NCBI GenBank assembly: GCA_039519185.1
Contig: CM076849.1
Span: forward strand, 31,305,109 to 31,369,108
Source: Astragalus membranaceus
Lineage: Eukaryota > Streptophyta > Magnoliopsida > Fabales > Fabaceae
Reading direction: 5' to 3'
DNA: 64,000 bases
Position 1 is the first letter of the stretch, and every line of letters starts with the position of its first letter. Positions 1 to 11,876 of the stretch are shown in pieces. A model generated the notes under the pieces. That model was not told the DNA's origin and did no database searches. It worked only from the letters and a program-made list of their open reading frames with translations. The translations under genes were made by a program, and so were the position numbers.

Positions 1-169
1 TTTCATTACAATTTGAGTAGATTGCCCGAGAACCGATTTTTTAGCCTAAATTATTCGCTCGACGTACAACATCGTCACGTGTTAATGAACTACACACTAA
101 ACAGAACCAAAAGACGGTCGAAATTCGTATCTAATTTTTTAACTGATTTATTTATTTATTAATTAGGTT

Positions 170-430
170 AACAAAGCGGATTTACCCCCCACATAAGGTA
201 AATCCGCTTTTGTTATTTAAAAACGGATATACCCCCATATAAGGTAAATCCGCTTTTAAAAATAACAAAATCAGATTTACACCCACTTAAGGTAAATCCA
301 CTTTGTTATTTTTAAACGCGGATTTACCCCATCTTAAAATTTTTAGTGGAAATCGGATTTACCTTACAGATACATAAATCCGATTTCGAAATCAAATTTA
401 CCTCACATATACATAAATCCGATTTCCAAA
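170..430. repeat. Tandem array of short hairpins
   Basis: Inverted pairs recur here. The best (174-209) has 13-bp perfect arms (AAGCGGATTTACC and its complement) around a 10-base loop. Two more degenerate GCGGATTTACC/GGTAAATCCGC hairpins follow to about 305, then two pairs built on GAAATCGGATTTACC/TAAATCCGATTTC. No coding potential. The array ends roughly 400 bases before the CCR-like start codon, so it may be a decayed foldback element in a promoter region. Seen directly; function unknown. Confidence 0.6.
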
Positions 431-739
431 AAAAAAATTGAAATCAAGATACGTTTATATTTTTTAAATTTTGTGAAGGGCAATTACATCTTTTCGCAGG
501 GTCGATTGGGGTAGGTGGTGAAATGATGGGGTAAAAGAAACCCTTTTTGATATAAGGACCGTGACTAAATGTACGTGTCAATTTCTCTTGGGCCCTTGTC
601 TGTTTGCTTGCGCGTGTCCATCTATCAAACTACAACTACCTCCTTCCTACCTATCTACCCTGCACACTCTTTGAATGCTAGCCGCCCAACCTTTTATTTA
701 TTTATAAAATCTAACTCATTACCCTTTTCTCCATTGTCT

Positions 740-821
740 TCCTTTTTATACATACCTCTACAACACAACACAACACAACACAAACACAAGACGCAATTCT
801 TATTTCCTCAGAGACCTTAAG
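740..821 (+). promoter_or_regulatory. Probable core promoter and 5' UTR of the CCR-like gene
   Basis: A TATA-like TTTTTATACAT lies near 745-755. It is followed by a CAACA-rich leader (about 765-800) typical of plant 5' UTRs, then the ATG at 822. The transcription start is inferred, probably around 775-785. Confidence 0.4.
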
Positions 822-2959
822 ATGGCACCTTCATTTGACATATCTAACCACACAGTTTGTGTTATGGACGCTTCAGGCCAATTGGGCTTCAACCTTGTCC
901 AAAGACTTCTTCAAAGGGGCTACACTGTTCATGCTTCTCTTCAACAATATGGTACTAATTGCAAATTAATTAGCTTCTTTCTTGTCCTTTGCTTGGTTTT
1001 TCTTAATTTATTGAAATTGTTCTGCTTTTGGCAGGGGAGGAGGATCTATTGAATGGAGTTTCTGCTGATCCGAATAAGCTTAAGGTTTTTCGATCAGACC
1101 CATTTGATTTTCATAGCTTAACTGATGCTCTTAGAGACTGCTCTGGTTTGTTCTACTCATTTGAACCTCCCCTTGACCAAACCAATTATGATGTAAGCAC
1201 CATTTTCTCTGTTTTTCCCTCTGTTTCTCAACAACATAACATAATTAAGTTAGAGAATTCATTTTTATATTTTCACACTAAAAAGATTGGAACAAGATTA
1301 AATTGATTTGAAAAAGTATTCATAGATTTGGAGGTATTCATTTTGTTGTAATAAAAAATAATATTGATGATGATAATAATTGAGGAGGTTTATGTTGTTG
1401 ATGGTTGTTGCCTTTTGGGTGAGATGAAATAGCAGAGTTGTTTTGCAGCACTAGTTCTTACAAAAAAGTAACTCTATTTATTGGTGCACATGGTTGGCAC
1501 AAATTACCTGATTTTCTCATTTATTTTGTTCCCTGTTTACTTTATTTTCCCTTACACGAAAGCCATGACAACTAAGCCAATTCTTGTACTTTGGGTTTGA
1601 ATAGTAACTTATTCATATGTCATAGTCATGTGAGCTGGTTAATTTTCAAACCATGTTCTTATTTGCTTATCTCATTATAAGTACCAGTTTTTGATCATAT
1701 CAATAATTTATTTATTAAAATATTAGAAATCATGATGAAAAGATTGAGATTTACACTCAATGTGGAACACATACAATGATTCAATATTTTTTCAATGACG
1801 TGATACTAATATAAAGTTAATCTTCAATCACTCATAGTATTTCCTTTGAATAATTTAATGACTTGCAACCAAAATATGCAAATAATTTATACAGAGATTC
1901 TTTTTTTTATTATTTTATTTACCAGATGTCAAAACCCATGCTTAAAAAATTAGAAATCTCATGTCAAGATTCTTTCGTATGTAGATTTATTTAATTTAAT
2001 TTAAAATAAAAGAAAAGGTGCAAAAAGTCTAGTACGATGATGAATCATATATGGTGGAAAACATGATTTATGACTAGAAGTTTTTTGAATTGAAAATAAT
2101 TGATGACTTATATTTTGTCGGTAACAAAAAACAGGAATACATGGCAGACGTGGAAGTAAGAGCAGCACACAACGTGCTTGAAGCATGTGCTCAAACAGAA
2201 ACAATAGATAAAGTGATTTTCACATCCTCAGCAACCGCAGTAGTTTGGAGAGAGGATCGTAAAACCACAGAACTTGATTTAGATGAAAGACATTGGAGTG
2301 ATGTTAACTTCTGTCGCAAATTCAAGGTATTAAATTACTGCTAGTAAATAGTAACAGTAAATAAAGTAAACTGTACATACTCCATAATACTAACTGAGGA
2401 AAAATTGATTTACAAAAACAGTTATGGCATGGGATGTCAAAGACACTAGCAGAGAAAACCGCGTGGGCGTTGGCAATGGACAGAGGAGTAAATATGGTGT
2501 CAATTAACGCAGGTTTATTGATGACTCATGATATCTCCTTAAAAAACCCTTACTTAAGAGGTGCTGCTGAGATGTACGAAGATGGTGTGTTTGTGACCGT
2601 TGATTTAGAATTCTTGGTAGATTCCCACATCTGTGTTTACGAGGATGTCTCATCCTACGGTCGTTACTTGTGCTTCAATCATATTATTAATACTCAAGAC
2701 GACGCCGTTCAGCTCGCCCGCAAGTTGACGCCTACCGCTTCTTCTCCCTCGCCTCAAAGGTCAGAAAAGTGTTTTTTTGTTGTTGTTGTTATTTTGACTT
2801 TTGTTGTTTCCTTAAAATAAATGTAGTCTTGTTTGACTATTGAAAAGTTCAACTAAAGTTCTTTCTATCCTATGCAGTGGTGACTATGGAAGGAGTTTTA
2901 TCGAACAGAGAGTAAGCAACAAGAAGTTGAACAAATTGATGGTGGACTTTGAGGCTTGA
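822..2959 (+). CDS. Cinnamoyl-CoA reductase-like SDR family protein
   Basis: Five exons with GT-AG introns and consistent phases: 822-951, 1035-1192, 2135-2326, 2422-2759, 2878-2959. They total 900 nt (299 aa), normal to slightly short for the CCR/DFR-type extended short-chain dehydrogenases. These cytosolic NADPH enzymes reduce hydroxycinnamoyl-CoA esters, flavanonols or related carbonyls. Residues 12-40 form the nucleotide-binding beta-alpha-beta, but the first glycine is Asp (DASGQLG, 16-22). The conserved TSS is at 126-128. The usual catalytic YxxxK is HxxxK (His163, Lys167, in WHGMSK). These changes place it in the divergent CCR-related clade (Arabidopsis At2g23910/At4g30470 type, from memory) rather than in lignin CCR. 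Its substrate, and whether it is active, cannot be deduced. The ATG chosen is the first in frame after the CA-rich leader. No frameshift is seen. Confidence 0.9.
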
Positions 2960-5164
2960 AGTTTTGGATGGTTATTAGAGCAATAACCTTAGCGTTTCTT
3001 CTGCGGGAAACTATTAGTGTGTACAATGTTGCAAAAGAAAAATTGTGTATGTATATGCCCACATTATATACAACAAATTAATGTTTTTTCATCAAATAAT
3101 AATTTATTTATTCATTCTAAATCGGATGTTTGGAAACACGACTACGTTTCACGCCACGTAAAAACAACACTCAGTAGTAGCTTTACTCTAATTATGTGTT
3201 AGAGACACCTCTAACGTGGATCTAAACTTGGACCTCTAACGTGGATCTAAACTTGGCCTAAATTGTTATTTTCGTGATAGCAAATAAGTCCCTTTTCACG
3301 TTATGTGTTGTCAATAAAACAACTGGTGAGCGGTGCTTAGGCATGGCAACGGGGCGGGTTTGGCATTCCCCGTCTCCGCCCTATTTCTATCGGGGTCGGG
3401 TTTTGCATCCCCCAACCCCGTCTCAAACGGGGACGGGTTCCCCGCGGGTACCCGTTTCCGCCACAATTTATAGGAAAAATACAAAAAAATATATTTATAA
3501 TAATTAATAAAATAAAAAAGGGGAATTCTAATTCAAACTAAAATTAGGGTAATACTATAATTTTTTAAACTGAGACCCAGAAATGAAAATAAGAAGACAA
3601 AAAATGAGTTATAAAATAGTGTGAGATAGCAATTTATAAGTAAAACAAATCGTTAGGATGCTGCACCCAACTTTCTAACTCGGGTACATAAGAATTTGCC
3701 TTAATTTAAACATATGTGTATATCATTCCCACACGACATTGGCATCATACTCTTGGATATCGCCCTAGAACGCAACCCCTCCAAATTAATACTTCTTTTT
3801 TTTTTGAACTTCCAAATTAATACTTCTTCACTTCTTAAGAAAGTAAATAGGCGTATTTTTTTTTATAAAAGATATGTTTGGTTGGGCCTTTACTCCTAAA
3901 AATCTCAAAAGATTTTAAGCTTTTCACGTGTATATTCAGTGTTATAGGAAACCAAAATAATGAAAATTAAAAGAATAAAAGAGTAAAATTAGTATTACTT
4001 ATTTTCTTTGGTCTTTCTTGCAATTTTATACTATGCGGGGGCAATTTCCCCTACTACATAAGTAGATCCACCACTACAATTAGTATTAATAATAGAATAG
4101 ATTATGCCTTAGACTTGGAACTTAAAAATATTTAATTCAATCTAACTATTTTGATTCCTAACTCCTAACTGAAGACTTTGGAGTGGACCAACAAAAATAA
4201 GAATGTAGCTTAGCTAATTCGGTGGGCAGAGGTAGAAGGAAGATGGGTAAGACCGTTAAGAGTTTACAAGTTCAGAATAAAGTTAGGGGAGTTTCATTAA
4301 TAAAATAACAAGAATAAAGATAGGAGGAAGCAATACGGAAGCTAACCGTGTTGTTGCATTGTCGCATAAATGCATACGAAATGCAGAGGCATTTAAAAGT
4401 AAAAAACCTACGCATTCATTGAATAACTTGCCAAGTTGCCTAATAGTTGTAAGTTTTAACTCATTTTTTCTCTTTTCAATTGATAAAATAATGACTTCTT
4501 GAGCAGACCCATATTAAGAAAATAACGGAAGTACTTGTTCAAATTGAGTTGTGCGAGTGCCTTTTGAGCAGACCCATATCAATTTTATCACACACATTGA
4601 TGACTTAGTGTTTTGGATTAATTTTTTTTGGTTATAAACCGAATATCCTCTGCGCATAATTGTAGAAACTAATCTCTCAATTGGATTCGAACTCAGGACC
4701 TTAATTAAGATGGAAGAGACCCCTACCATCTCATCCAAGTGTTCTTGGGTGGTGTTTTGGATTAAATTAAGTTCGTTAAATAGAGATTTAGAAAAATTGG
4801 GTTGTTTTGGCCTATTCTAATTGGTTCACGAGGTAGATTGTGCCTGTAATTTTTTTAAAATATTTTTTTATAGTTTCTTTTTTAAAGATATGGTTGAGTG
4901 GCTGAGTTATTATTTTGGATGGGCTTCGAAAAAATACAACTCGATAGATAACAGGATTGACCCAACCCAATTTACTTTTATGTTTTGGCCTATTAAGTCG
5001 AATTGGGCGGCATAGTTTTACAATTCCAATTGATAGGTCGGCTTCCCATACCATTTATTTGATTAGCAATTGATGCAAATTTCAACCATGGAAGAATAGT
5101 TCCTAGCATAAAAGAACCATGGCAAAATAGTTCATCAAATATTTTCGTAAGACATTACGCTGCC
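2960..5164. other. Intergenic DNA with small repeat remnants
   Basis: No gene supported. The 3' UTR of the CCR-like gene probably runs to about 3100. About 3205-3255 holds a short direct repeat (TCTAACGTGGATCTAAACTTGG twice). At 3340-3460 there is a GGGGCGGG...CCCCG-rich half of a foldback element. The rest is AT-rich sequence without long open frames. Confidence 0.6.
4620..4745 (-). repeat. Dispersed repeat, tRNA-like B-box on minus strand
   Basis: Contains ATATCCTCTGCGCATAATTG and GAAACTAATCTCTCAA, then GGATTCGAACTC, whose complement resembles a pol III B box. A diverged relative lies at 53455-53575. It is probably a SINE-like or other short dispersed repeat; the family is not identified. 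Confidence 0.35.
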
Positions 5165-5375
5165 TGATGGAAATCTAATTGATTTGAGAATCTAACAGAA
5201 TTGTATTGATTGTAATTGCATTCTGTTACATGAGCTTATATAAACATCAGAGGACATTGCTGAGTTAGCATGCCATGTAAGCATAGATTAACCGAATGAG
5301 TTACACAGCTCTTTTGCTGTACTGTTACATTTATACAGTGCTAGTTACAATGACTTGATTTACTCTCTATTATTA
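5165..5375 (-). repeat. 3' LTR of the decayed copia element
   Basis: On the minus strand the pol frame ends at 5360, next to a polypurine stretch (GAAGGGGGG, about 5376-5384). It is followed by some 210 bases containing a TATA-like TTTATATAAGC and ending in CCATCA at 5165. That is the expected order pol, polypurine tract, LTR, although the pol stop falls just inside the inferred LTR. The start reads TAATAATAG rather than TG, so the exact left end is uncertain. The 5' LTR is missing, so target-site duplications cannot be checked. Confidence 0.5.
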
Positions 5376-6039
5376 CCCCCCTTCAAACCCAAAGTAGGAT
5401 GAGTGAGCTTGACCACGTTGAGCTTGAATCTAAAATCAGTGAATGTAGCTGAGGGCAATGGTTTAGTCAAGGCATCAACAATTTGAGAAGAGCCAGGAAC
5501 ATGCTGAACATGCAATTTCTTGGCGGCCACCTTTTCTCTAACGAAGTGAATGTCCAACTCCAAGTGTTTGGTACGAGCATGTAGCACCGGATTGTGTGAA
5601 AGCATGAATGCACTTTGGTTGTCACAGAGGAGGAGAGGTGATTGAGTCCCAATATGAAGCTCTGTGAGAAGAGATTGTACCCACACGAGGTCTGTTGTAG
5701 CATTGGCCATGCTATGATACTCCGCTTCTGCACTTGACAGTGCAACGAGGGATTGTTTCTTAGAACTCCATGAGACCAAGTTTGGACCAAAGAAAAGGCA
5801 TGAACCAGAAGTAGAGCGTCTGTCATTTGGATCACTTTCCCAATCCAAGTCACAAAAGACCCTGAGAGAGAAAGAAATGTCACAAGGTGGGGGTTGCAGT
5901 AAGAGGTCATAGTTGGAAGTACCACTGAGGTATATGAGGATGCGTTTCACTGCTATCGAGTGACTATCCAAGGGGTGTGAGAGGAATTGGCAAACCTTAT
6001 TCGCACAATAAGAAAGTTCTGGGCGAGTGAGTGTGATGT
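5360..6039 (-). pseudogene. Ty1/copia reverse transcriptase C-terminus and RNase H (segment 1)
   Basis: Minus-strand frame with copia RNase H landmarks: FCDLDWESDPNDRRSTSG, SWSSKKQSLVALSSAEAEY, the CDNQSA motif and TKHLELDIHFVREKV, ending just before the polypurine tract and LTR. It is the 3' part of an element whose upstream part lies at 12785-13440; the two were separated by the CACTA insertion at 6040-12781. When that element and one TGT copy are ignored, the reading frame runs on without a gap. The whole is a pseudogene: the upstream part has stops and deletions. Confidence 0.9.
6037..6039. repeat. Left target-site duplication (TGT) of the UAP56-carrying CACTA
   Basis: TGT immediately precedes CACTAGTGC. 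The matching TGT is at 12782-12784. Three-base duplications are diagnostic of CACTA (CMC/En-Spm) insertion. Confidence 0.9.
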
Positions 6040-6350
6040 CACTAGTGCAAAAATGACATTAGAATTAGACATTTAAAGTCATGCGCCCAGATGCCTGACT
6101 ACATAGGTAAATACGGTGGCAAACTTGTAAATAAGTGGCAAAACTCGTGAGGATTAAGGTCAAGCAGATACACGCCTGACGTCTAAAGTGAAGAAATAGG
6201 GAAAAAATAAGACTTTAGAAGTCAGGCGTGTAAGCGCCTGACTACATAAGTGACACGGTGGCAAACTTGTAATTAGGGGTGAATTTTTTTTCTTCTGTTC
6301 TAATACTTTAGACGTCATGCTTCTATTCGCGCGCGACCTCTAAAGTCCAA
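6040..6350. repeat. Left terminal and subterminal repeats of the CACTA element
   Basis: After CACTAGTGCAAAAA come copies of GACTTTA-type and AGTCAGGCG/CGCCTGACTAC words in both orientations. They include a near-duplicate pair around 6095-6130 and 6233-6275 (CGCCTGACTACATAAG, then a GGTGGCAAACTTGTAA stretch). These are presumed transposase-binding repeats. Confidence 0.75.
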
Positions 6351-6360
6351 AAATAGAAAG

Positions 6361-6828
6361 AAAAAAAAATCACTCTCAGAGCCTCTCACTCTCATTCTCA
6401 AACATTCACCGTCACAATTTCACTCTCCTCGAAGCCTCTCACTCTCACTCTCAGAGAAGACAAATTCCACGAACCCTAGCATTCTCACTCCCAGAATCTC
6501 ATTCTCAGAACACGAATTTCACTCTCCTCGAAGCCTCTCCTCTAGCGTTCTCACGCCGTTCTCCTCCACGCCTCTAGAGTAATCCCCAAATTGTTTTTCA
6601 GCTAACAAATTTCATTGCAGACTCTTCGGAACCCTAGCCCTAATTTACCCTCACTTCATAACCCTTCTTCGAACCCTTCTTCTCGCAGGTATTCGTTTTC
6701 TCCTTTAAAACCCTAATACTCTCTATCTCTATCTCTATGCTCTCTGTATATATAGGTTAAAACCCTAGCTATGTTTTGACGATTTGTTTGAAGCTCGGGT
6801 TTGATTAACACTGTGTGATTTGCAGATA
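6361..6828 (+). promoter_or_regulatory. Captured 5' leader of the UAP56 copy, with leader intron
   Basis: A CT-rich leader with two copies of CACTCTCCTCGAAGCCTCTC (about 6420 and 6520) looks like a plant housekeeping 5' UTR. A donor at 6689 (CGCAG/GTATTCG) and an acceptor ending at 6825 (TTGCAG) mark a likely leader intron just before the ATG. Upstream sequence from the parent gene may also be included, so some promoter function could have been captured. Confidence 0.5.
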
Positions 6829-9800
6829 ATGGGAGAAACAAAGGACGAAGCATACGAGGAAGAGCTTCTCGACTACGAAGAAGAAGACGAAAAGGCTCCT
6901 GATTCCGTTGGAGCTAAAGTCAATGGTGAATCTGGGAAGAAGTAAGTTCTTTCTTACTTCTACTGCTAACTATTGCTTGTTTTCTTTGTTTATATGCAAA
7001 AATTGCATGGAAAAAAGTCTAGGGTTCATTGATTGGAAACTCTTGGTGGGAGATGTGGAATCTTGAATTGTTGTTTTTAAATAAGGGATAAGATAAATAG
7101 TTAATGAATAGAATTTTTCGTTTTTTATTAAATTTTTTGGGTGAAATTGCCTTGCTTATTATTGGGTTGAACTGTAGGAGAAAGAGAATGTCAGTATATT
7201 TTTGACTAAAAAGAGCAATTGAATGTATATGGTTGCTCCTTTGTATTTTTTTTTCTTTTGGAAATGCGTCTTTGTTTCCATCTTGGAAGAAGTTCGGTGG
7301 AGTTAAATTGGATGTTGTGTATTTTTTGATATCTTCTGATGTTATACGTTCCTTTCTTGCCTTTTATCTTGGTTTTTTCAGGGGCTATGTTGGTATCCAC
7401 AGTTCAGGATTCAGAGACTTTCTTCTGAAGCCAGAGCTTCTTCGGGCTATTGTGGACTCAGGATTTGAGCATCCTTCTGAAGGCAAATTATCTGCATCCT
7501 TACTTTTAGTTATTTTTTGTTGCCTTGTGAGCTACTGATAGGAACTCAGATCTAACTGGTTTGAATAGTTGTTAGCATTGCAAAAGCTTTTATTTAGAGG
7601 GGTTGGTCTTGAGTATAACTGTTTTTTCTTCACTATCATCTCGTCTTTTGCTACTAAAAGTTGGTTTAGAGTATAACTGTTGTAGTATACAAGTCAAAAG
7701 TTGGACTAGAGTATAACTGTTTTAGTATAAAAGTCATAATTTTACTGAACTTGTGTGTTTTGTTGAATTTTTATTTTGCAGGTAATACTTATATCATAAT
7801 CTTGTTTTGGAGAACTATTGTGCTTTGGTAACTCTATCAAATCAAATTTAAAGGCTCAGAAAGGTTTGTTTTACTTACCACTGGTTCCTTCGACCACCAT
7901 TTTCTTGGTTCATCCCCAGTGCAACATGAGTGCATACCTCAAGCAATCCTTGGAATGGATGTAATTTGCCAAGCTAAATCAGGAATGGGAAAAACTGCTG
8001 TTTTTGTGCTGTCAACTTTGCAGCAGATTGATCCTGTTCCAGGACAAGTTTCTGCTCTTGTTCTGTGCCATACAAGGGAATTAGCATACCAGGTACATAT
8101 TTGGGGCCCAATAAATGAAAACTTTATGGAACTTCATGTTCTTGTAACTTCTGACTTAGGATTTTCGTGCAATCTCTTTCATGTAGATATGCCATGAGTT
8201 TGAAAGGTTCAGCACCTACTTGCCCGATCTCAAGGTTGCTGTCTTTTATGGTGGTGTCAACATTAAAGTTCACAAGGATCTTTTGAAAAATGAATGCCCT
8301 CAATTTGTTGTTGGTACACCTGGAAGAATACTAGCATTGACCAGGGAGAAGGACTTGTCTTTGAAAAATGTTAGGCATTTCATTTTGGATGAATGTGATA
8401 AGATGCTGGAATCACTGGGTATGTTTAATCACCGAACAGTTCTTATTACCTGAATCATTCTATTTCACTACATATGATATCATTATGGTTTTCACTGTAC
8501 CCATTTCAACTTCTGCAGACATGAGGAAAGATGTGCAAGATATTTTCAAGATGACTCCCCACGATAAGCAAGTAATGATGTTTTCTGCAACACTCAGCAA
8601 GGAAATTCGCCCAGTCTGCAAAAAGTTTATGCAAGATGTAATGTCTCATGGCTAGTATTACTTATTAGAAGTCTCTTTTACATAATGCCCACATCCCTGA
8701 GTCTCAGAGCGTTTTAGAAATTTAGAGTTCTGTGGTTTCATCAAGATTTACTTTTGATGATTAGAGGTTCAGTTTGGATGTCGGTTTTTATATTATGCCA
8801 GTTTTTATGGGAATGGCCTGTAGGGGGGTGGAGTGTGGTTGTGTGGTGGCTGGGGCTAGAAGATCCAGATGGGGATGTTTTATAAAAGCTCCTCATTGTG
8901 GTCGTGCTTCTGCTTATTCTATATTTTCCTCCTTTTGTTTCATTATGGAAATATTGTTTTTCTCTCAAATAGCCTGTCTGTCTGATATGGCTTTTCACAA
9001 CTTAAGATGTTTTCTAGTTTTCACTGTTTTGAGGGAAGGAGAGTTGTGGGTGTATTCTGTGTATGTGACTGGCGCTGTTGTGAGGTGTCGAGTGTCAGTG
9101 TTGCTTGCTTGGGTGATTAAAAAAGTATCGGCAAGGAGACAATAAATGGACTGGAACTCTGTGATTCAGGGATCTCATCCACCATTGATTTCGTTCTGGA
9201 TTCCATTTGCTTGAGGACGGCTCCTAATATGATTTACTGTGACATTGTTCCTTTCAGCCGATGGAAATATATGTTGACGATGAAGCAAAATTGACCCTTC
9301 ACGGGCTTGTTCAGGTGGGGTCTTTTGCAAGTTGCATTTTTTATTCATTCATGTTTTCCAAAATAATTCTGAGCTGTGTGGCTTACGCTGGTTATTGAAA
9401 TGGCAGCACTACATCAAATTGAAAGAGGAGGAGAAGAACAGGAAGCTAAATGATCTTCTGGATGCACTGGACTTCAATCAAGTTGTGATCTTTGTGAAGA
9501 GTGTTAGTAGAGCAGCTGAGCTTGACAAACTACTTGTTGAGTGCAACTTTCCATCTATATGCATTCATTCTGGAATGTATCAGGAAGAAAGGTTTGTATT
9601 ATGTGACATTAATTGACGCTGGAAAAATTTGTTTTCATTAATATTAACTTGGTGATTCAATAATCCTTAAAGTTGTTCCCTCTTTCTTGATTCTAGTCTA
9701 ATTATATTGGAGGAATCACATGGTTATCATGAGTATGAAATTGACTGTTTGCTATGGATGTATTTTCTACTGGAGACATGTTAAAGATATTATTCTTCAT

Positions 9801-11274
9801 AGTATGATAACATGTGCAATATACTATTGTATTAGAATACAAGAAATGGAAATTGCAAGACTAAAATTTAATTTTGACTGTCCAATAATGCCATCAGGAT
9901 ATACATTGTGGTATTTCTTCAATTAGTTTAGACAGCTTTGATTGCTTTATTTATTTTGTGTCTTCTGGAGTCATGGGGGCTTTATCCAGTGGTTTAGTAA
10001 GAATGTTCTCTTGTTTTGCCTTTTGATGATGAATCAACATCTCACCAAAGTGTTGGAATACGATACTTATGATTGATTAGTAGTATTTATTTACAGTAAA
10101 ACTAGAACATTTATATAGACAAACAAACCTGGCCATTTTCAGAAATATTATCAGTGGATCTGCTGAGAAATGTGATGAGTCTAACTACTGTTTATTCCAA
10201 AGGTGAATCTAGTTGGATAGACTGGTGGTATTTTTTTGCTCTGTTTATGGTTAGTTCAAAAGTTACCCTTGTTTCTGGTGTAGAATCTTTTGAAGTTCAA
10301 AGATTCCGTTTTTGTTATTTATCTTGTTCCAATTGTAATTTGCATCAATTTAAAATGTAGTTAATACCTATTCTTATGTGAGATTGTACAAACGTAGTAC
10401 CTTCGATGAATAAGTTAACATAGTTCTTTCTGAATGGAACTTTTGATGTGCACACACATAATGATTGTTACTTTGTTGAGTAGTTGAATGTGTTTGAAGA
10501 TAATGGTTATACCCTAGCCTTATATCCCATTACGTACCTAGTCCAGAGTTGATTACTTGTCATTTCTTTTTGAATTAAATTGTGAGCAAGTTGCATCTGC
10601 TGCAATGGTATTATCTATCAGCTTTGTCCTTGATTACTTCTTTTCTGGCATCAGTCATCAGCTTCAGGTCTTACCGTTTTTATGTGAACAAAATAAAGTC
10701 TTCCCATGACCCATCACTCAACACACCCGATACCACTTTGGAGCTGCAGAGTTCCAAATAGCAGAATCTAACCATGAACATCCTACTTAAACTGCCTTGA
10801 TACCCACTGTGCAGATTTCTCACTTGTCACTGCATTACCTACTATCCCACATCATTCTGTCAGATCTCTGTCCAACCTTAACCAAGCAAATCACTAATAA
10901 TACTTTGCATATCTAGACTGTGCAACATCTGCCCAGTTTTACCTTTCCCCTTTTTTATCTGATTTTTATCATGTGCTTGAAATTGAATTATCACCCTGAT
11001 CTTCGTGAAGAACTGGAAGTAAATTGTATTTTGTTATTTATGATATGCAAGTAGGTCTTGTATATTTTTTATTTTAAAATGGCCATCATCCGTCCATTTG
11101 CTGCAACACCATTTGCCATATTTCCATGCTGGACATTTTACTTTTTCATGTTCAGAATACTGATGCTGGGTCAAATGGCATTTATGTGTTTCATTTGTTG
11201 TATTTTCCAGGTTCAGTCTAGGTTTGAGGTGGATATCAAACAGCTTCCCGAGCAGATTGATACATCTACCTACA
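6829..11274 (+). pseudogene. Truncated copy of UAP56-type DEAD-box RNA helicase (RH15/RH56-like)
   Basis: UAP56 (Sub2/DDX39B; Arabidopsis RH15/RH56) is the nuclear spliceosomal and TREX mRNA-export ATPase. Exons read: 6829-6941, 7382-7482, 7920-8092, 8187-8418, 8519-8637, 9258-9314, 9407-9591, 11211-11274. The acidic N-terminus (EEELLDYEEED), Q-motif region, Walker A (AKSGMGKT), DECD box, SATLSKEIRP and the motif IV region (VVIFVKSVSRAAEL) are all present and very close to the family. The segment after motif IV is absent: no ATDLVGRGID or HRVGRAGR lies between 9592 and 11210. The next recognisable exon is the C-terminal one (RFEVDIKQLPEQIDTSTY). Without motifs V and VI the product could not be an active helicase. 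The second intron would start GC. No terminal exon was found. Confidence 0.9.
9592..11210 (+). other. Non-coding stretch replacing the helicase motif V-VI exon
   Basis: About 1.6 kb without recognisable UAP56 coding sequence, although the parent gene should encode roughly 100 residues here (the second half of the RecA2 domain). It has only short unrelated open frames. It may be intron plus inserted or rearranged DNA from the parent locus. Confidence 0.6.
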
Positions 11275-11850
11275 GTATGTCCTTCCTTAACCGATCATTC
11301 TATTTCTTATAATGGTTTTTTTTATTTAAGATTGTTTAATATTATGCATTAGTTAGATCATTCACCAGTTTCAGTTGGTGGTATGCCTTTCTTATTAGGT
11401 TATTTAAGATTATTTAATATTATACTTTTGTTGGATCATTCACCACCAGTTTCAGTCGGTGGTATGTATGCCTTTCTTGTATTAAGTTCTTGGGTCTCAT
11501 CTAAGGTATTCTGTATTTTCTTCCGATAATCCATGAAAAAATGTTAGAGGCTACTTTTGGTATCTCAGTTATTTGGGGTTTGAAAAGTCATTATCTTGGT
11601 ACTGGGAATATTCACCATTTGTTTATTCCAGTCCATTCAAAAATGCATTAGTTAGATCATCTACCTACAGTATGTCCTTAACCGATCATTCTGTTTCTTA
11701 TAATGGTTTTTTATTTAAGATTGTTTAATATTATGCATTAGTTAGATCATTCACCAGTTTCAGTCGGTGGTATGCCTTTCTTATTAGGTTATTTAAGATT
11801 ATTTAATATTATACTTTTGTTGGATCATTCACCACCAGTTTCTTTTGCCT
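11266..11850 (+). repeat. About 190-bp direct duplication inside the CACTA element
   Basis: A block beginning at the donor of the last helicase exon (CTACCTACAGTATGTCC...), about 11266-11455, recurs at about 11655-11845 with a few differences, including the CACCAGTTTCAGT(T/C)GGTGG words. The second copy lacks the exon itself apart from its last bases. Confidence 0.8.
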
Positions 11851-11876
11851 CCTACAAACCAAATTGTTTTTGTAGA

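Noticed and set aside
569..820. 83-codon frame upstream of the CCR-like gene
   Set aside because: Lies over the promoter and CAACA-rich leader, with no protein-like conservation apparent.
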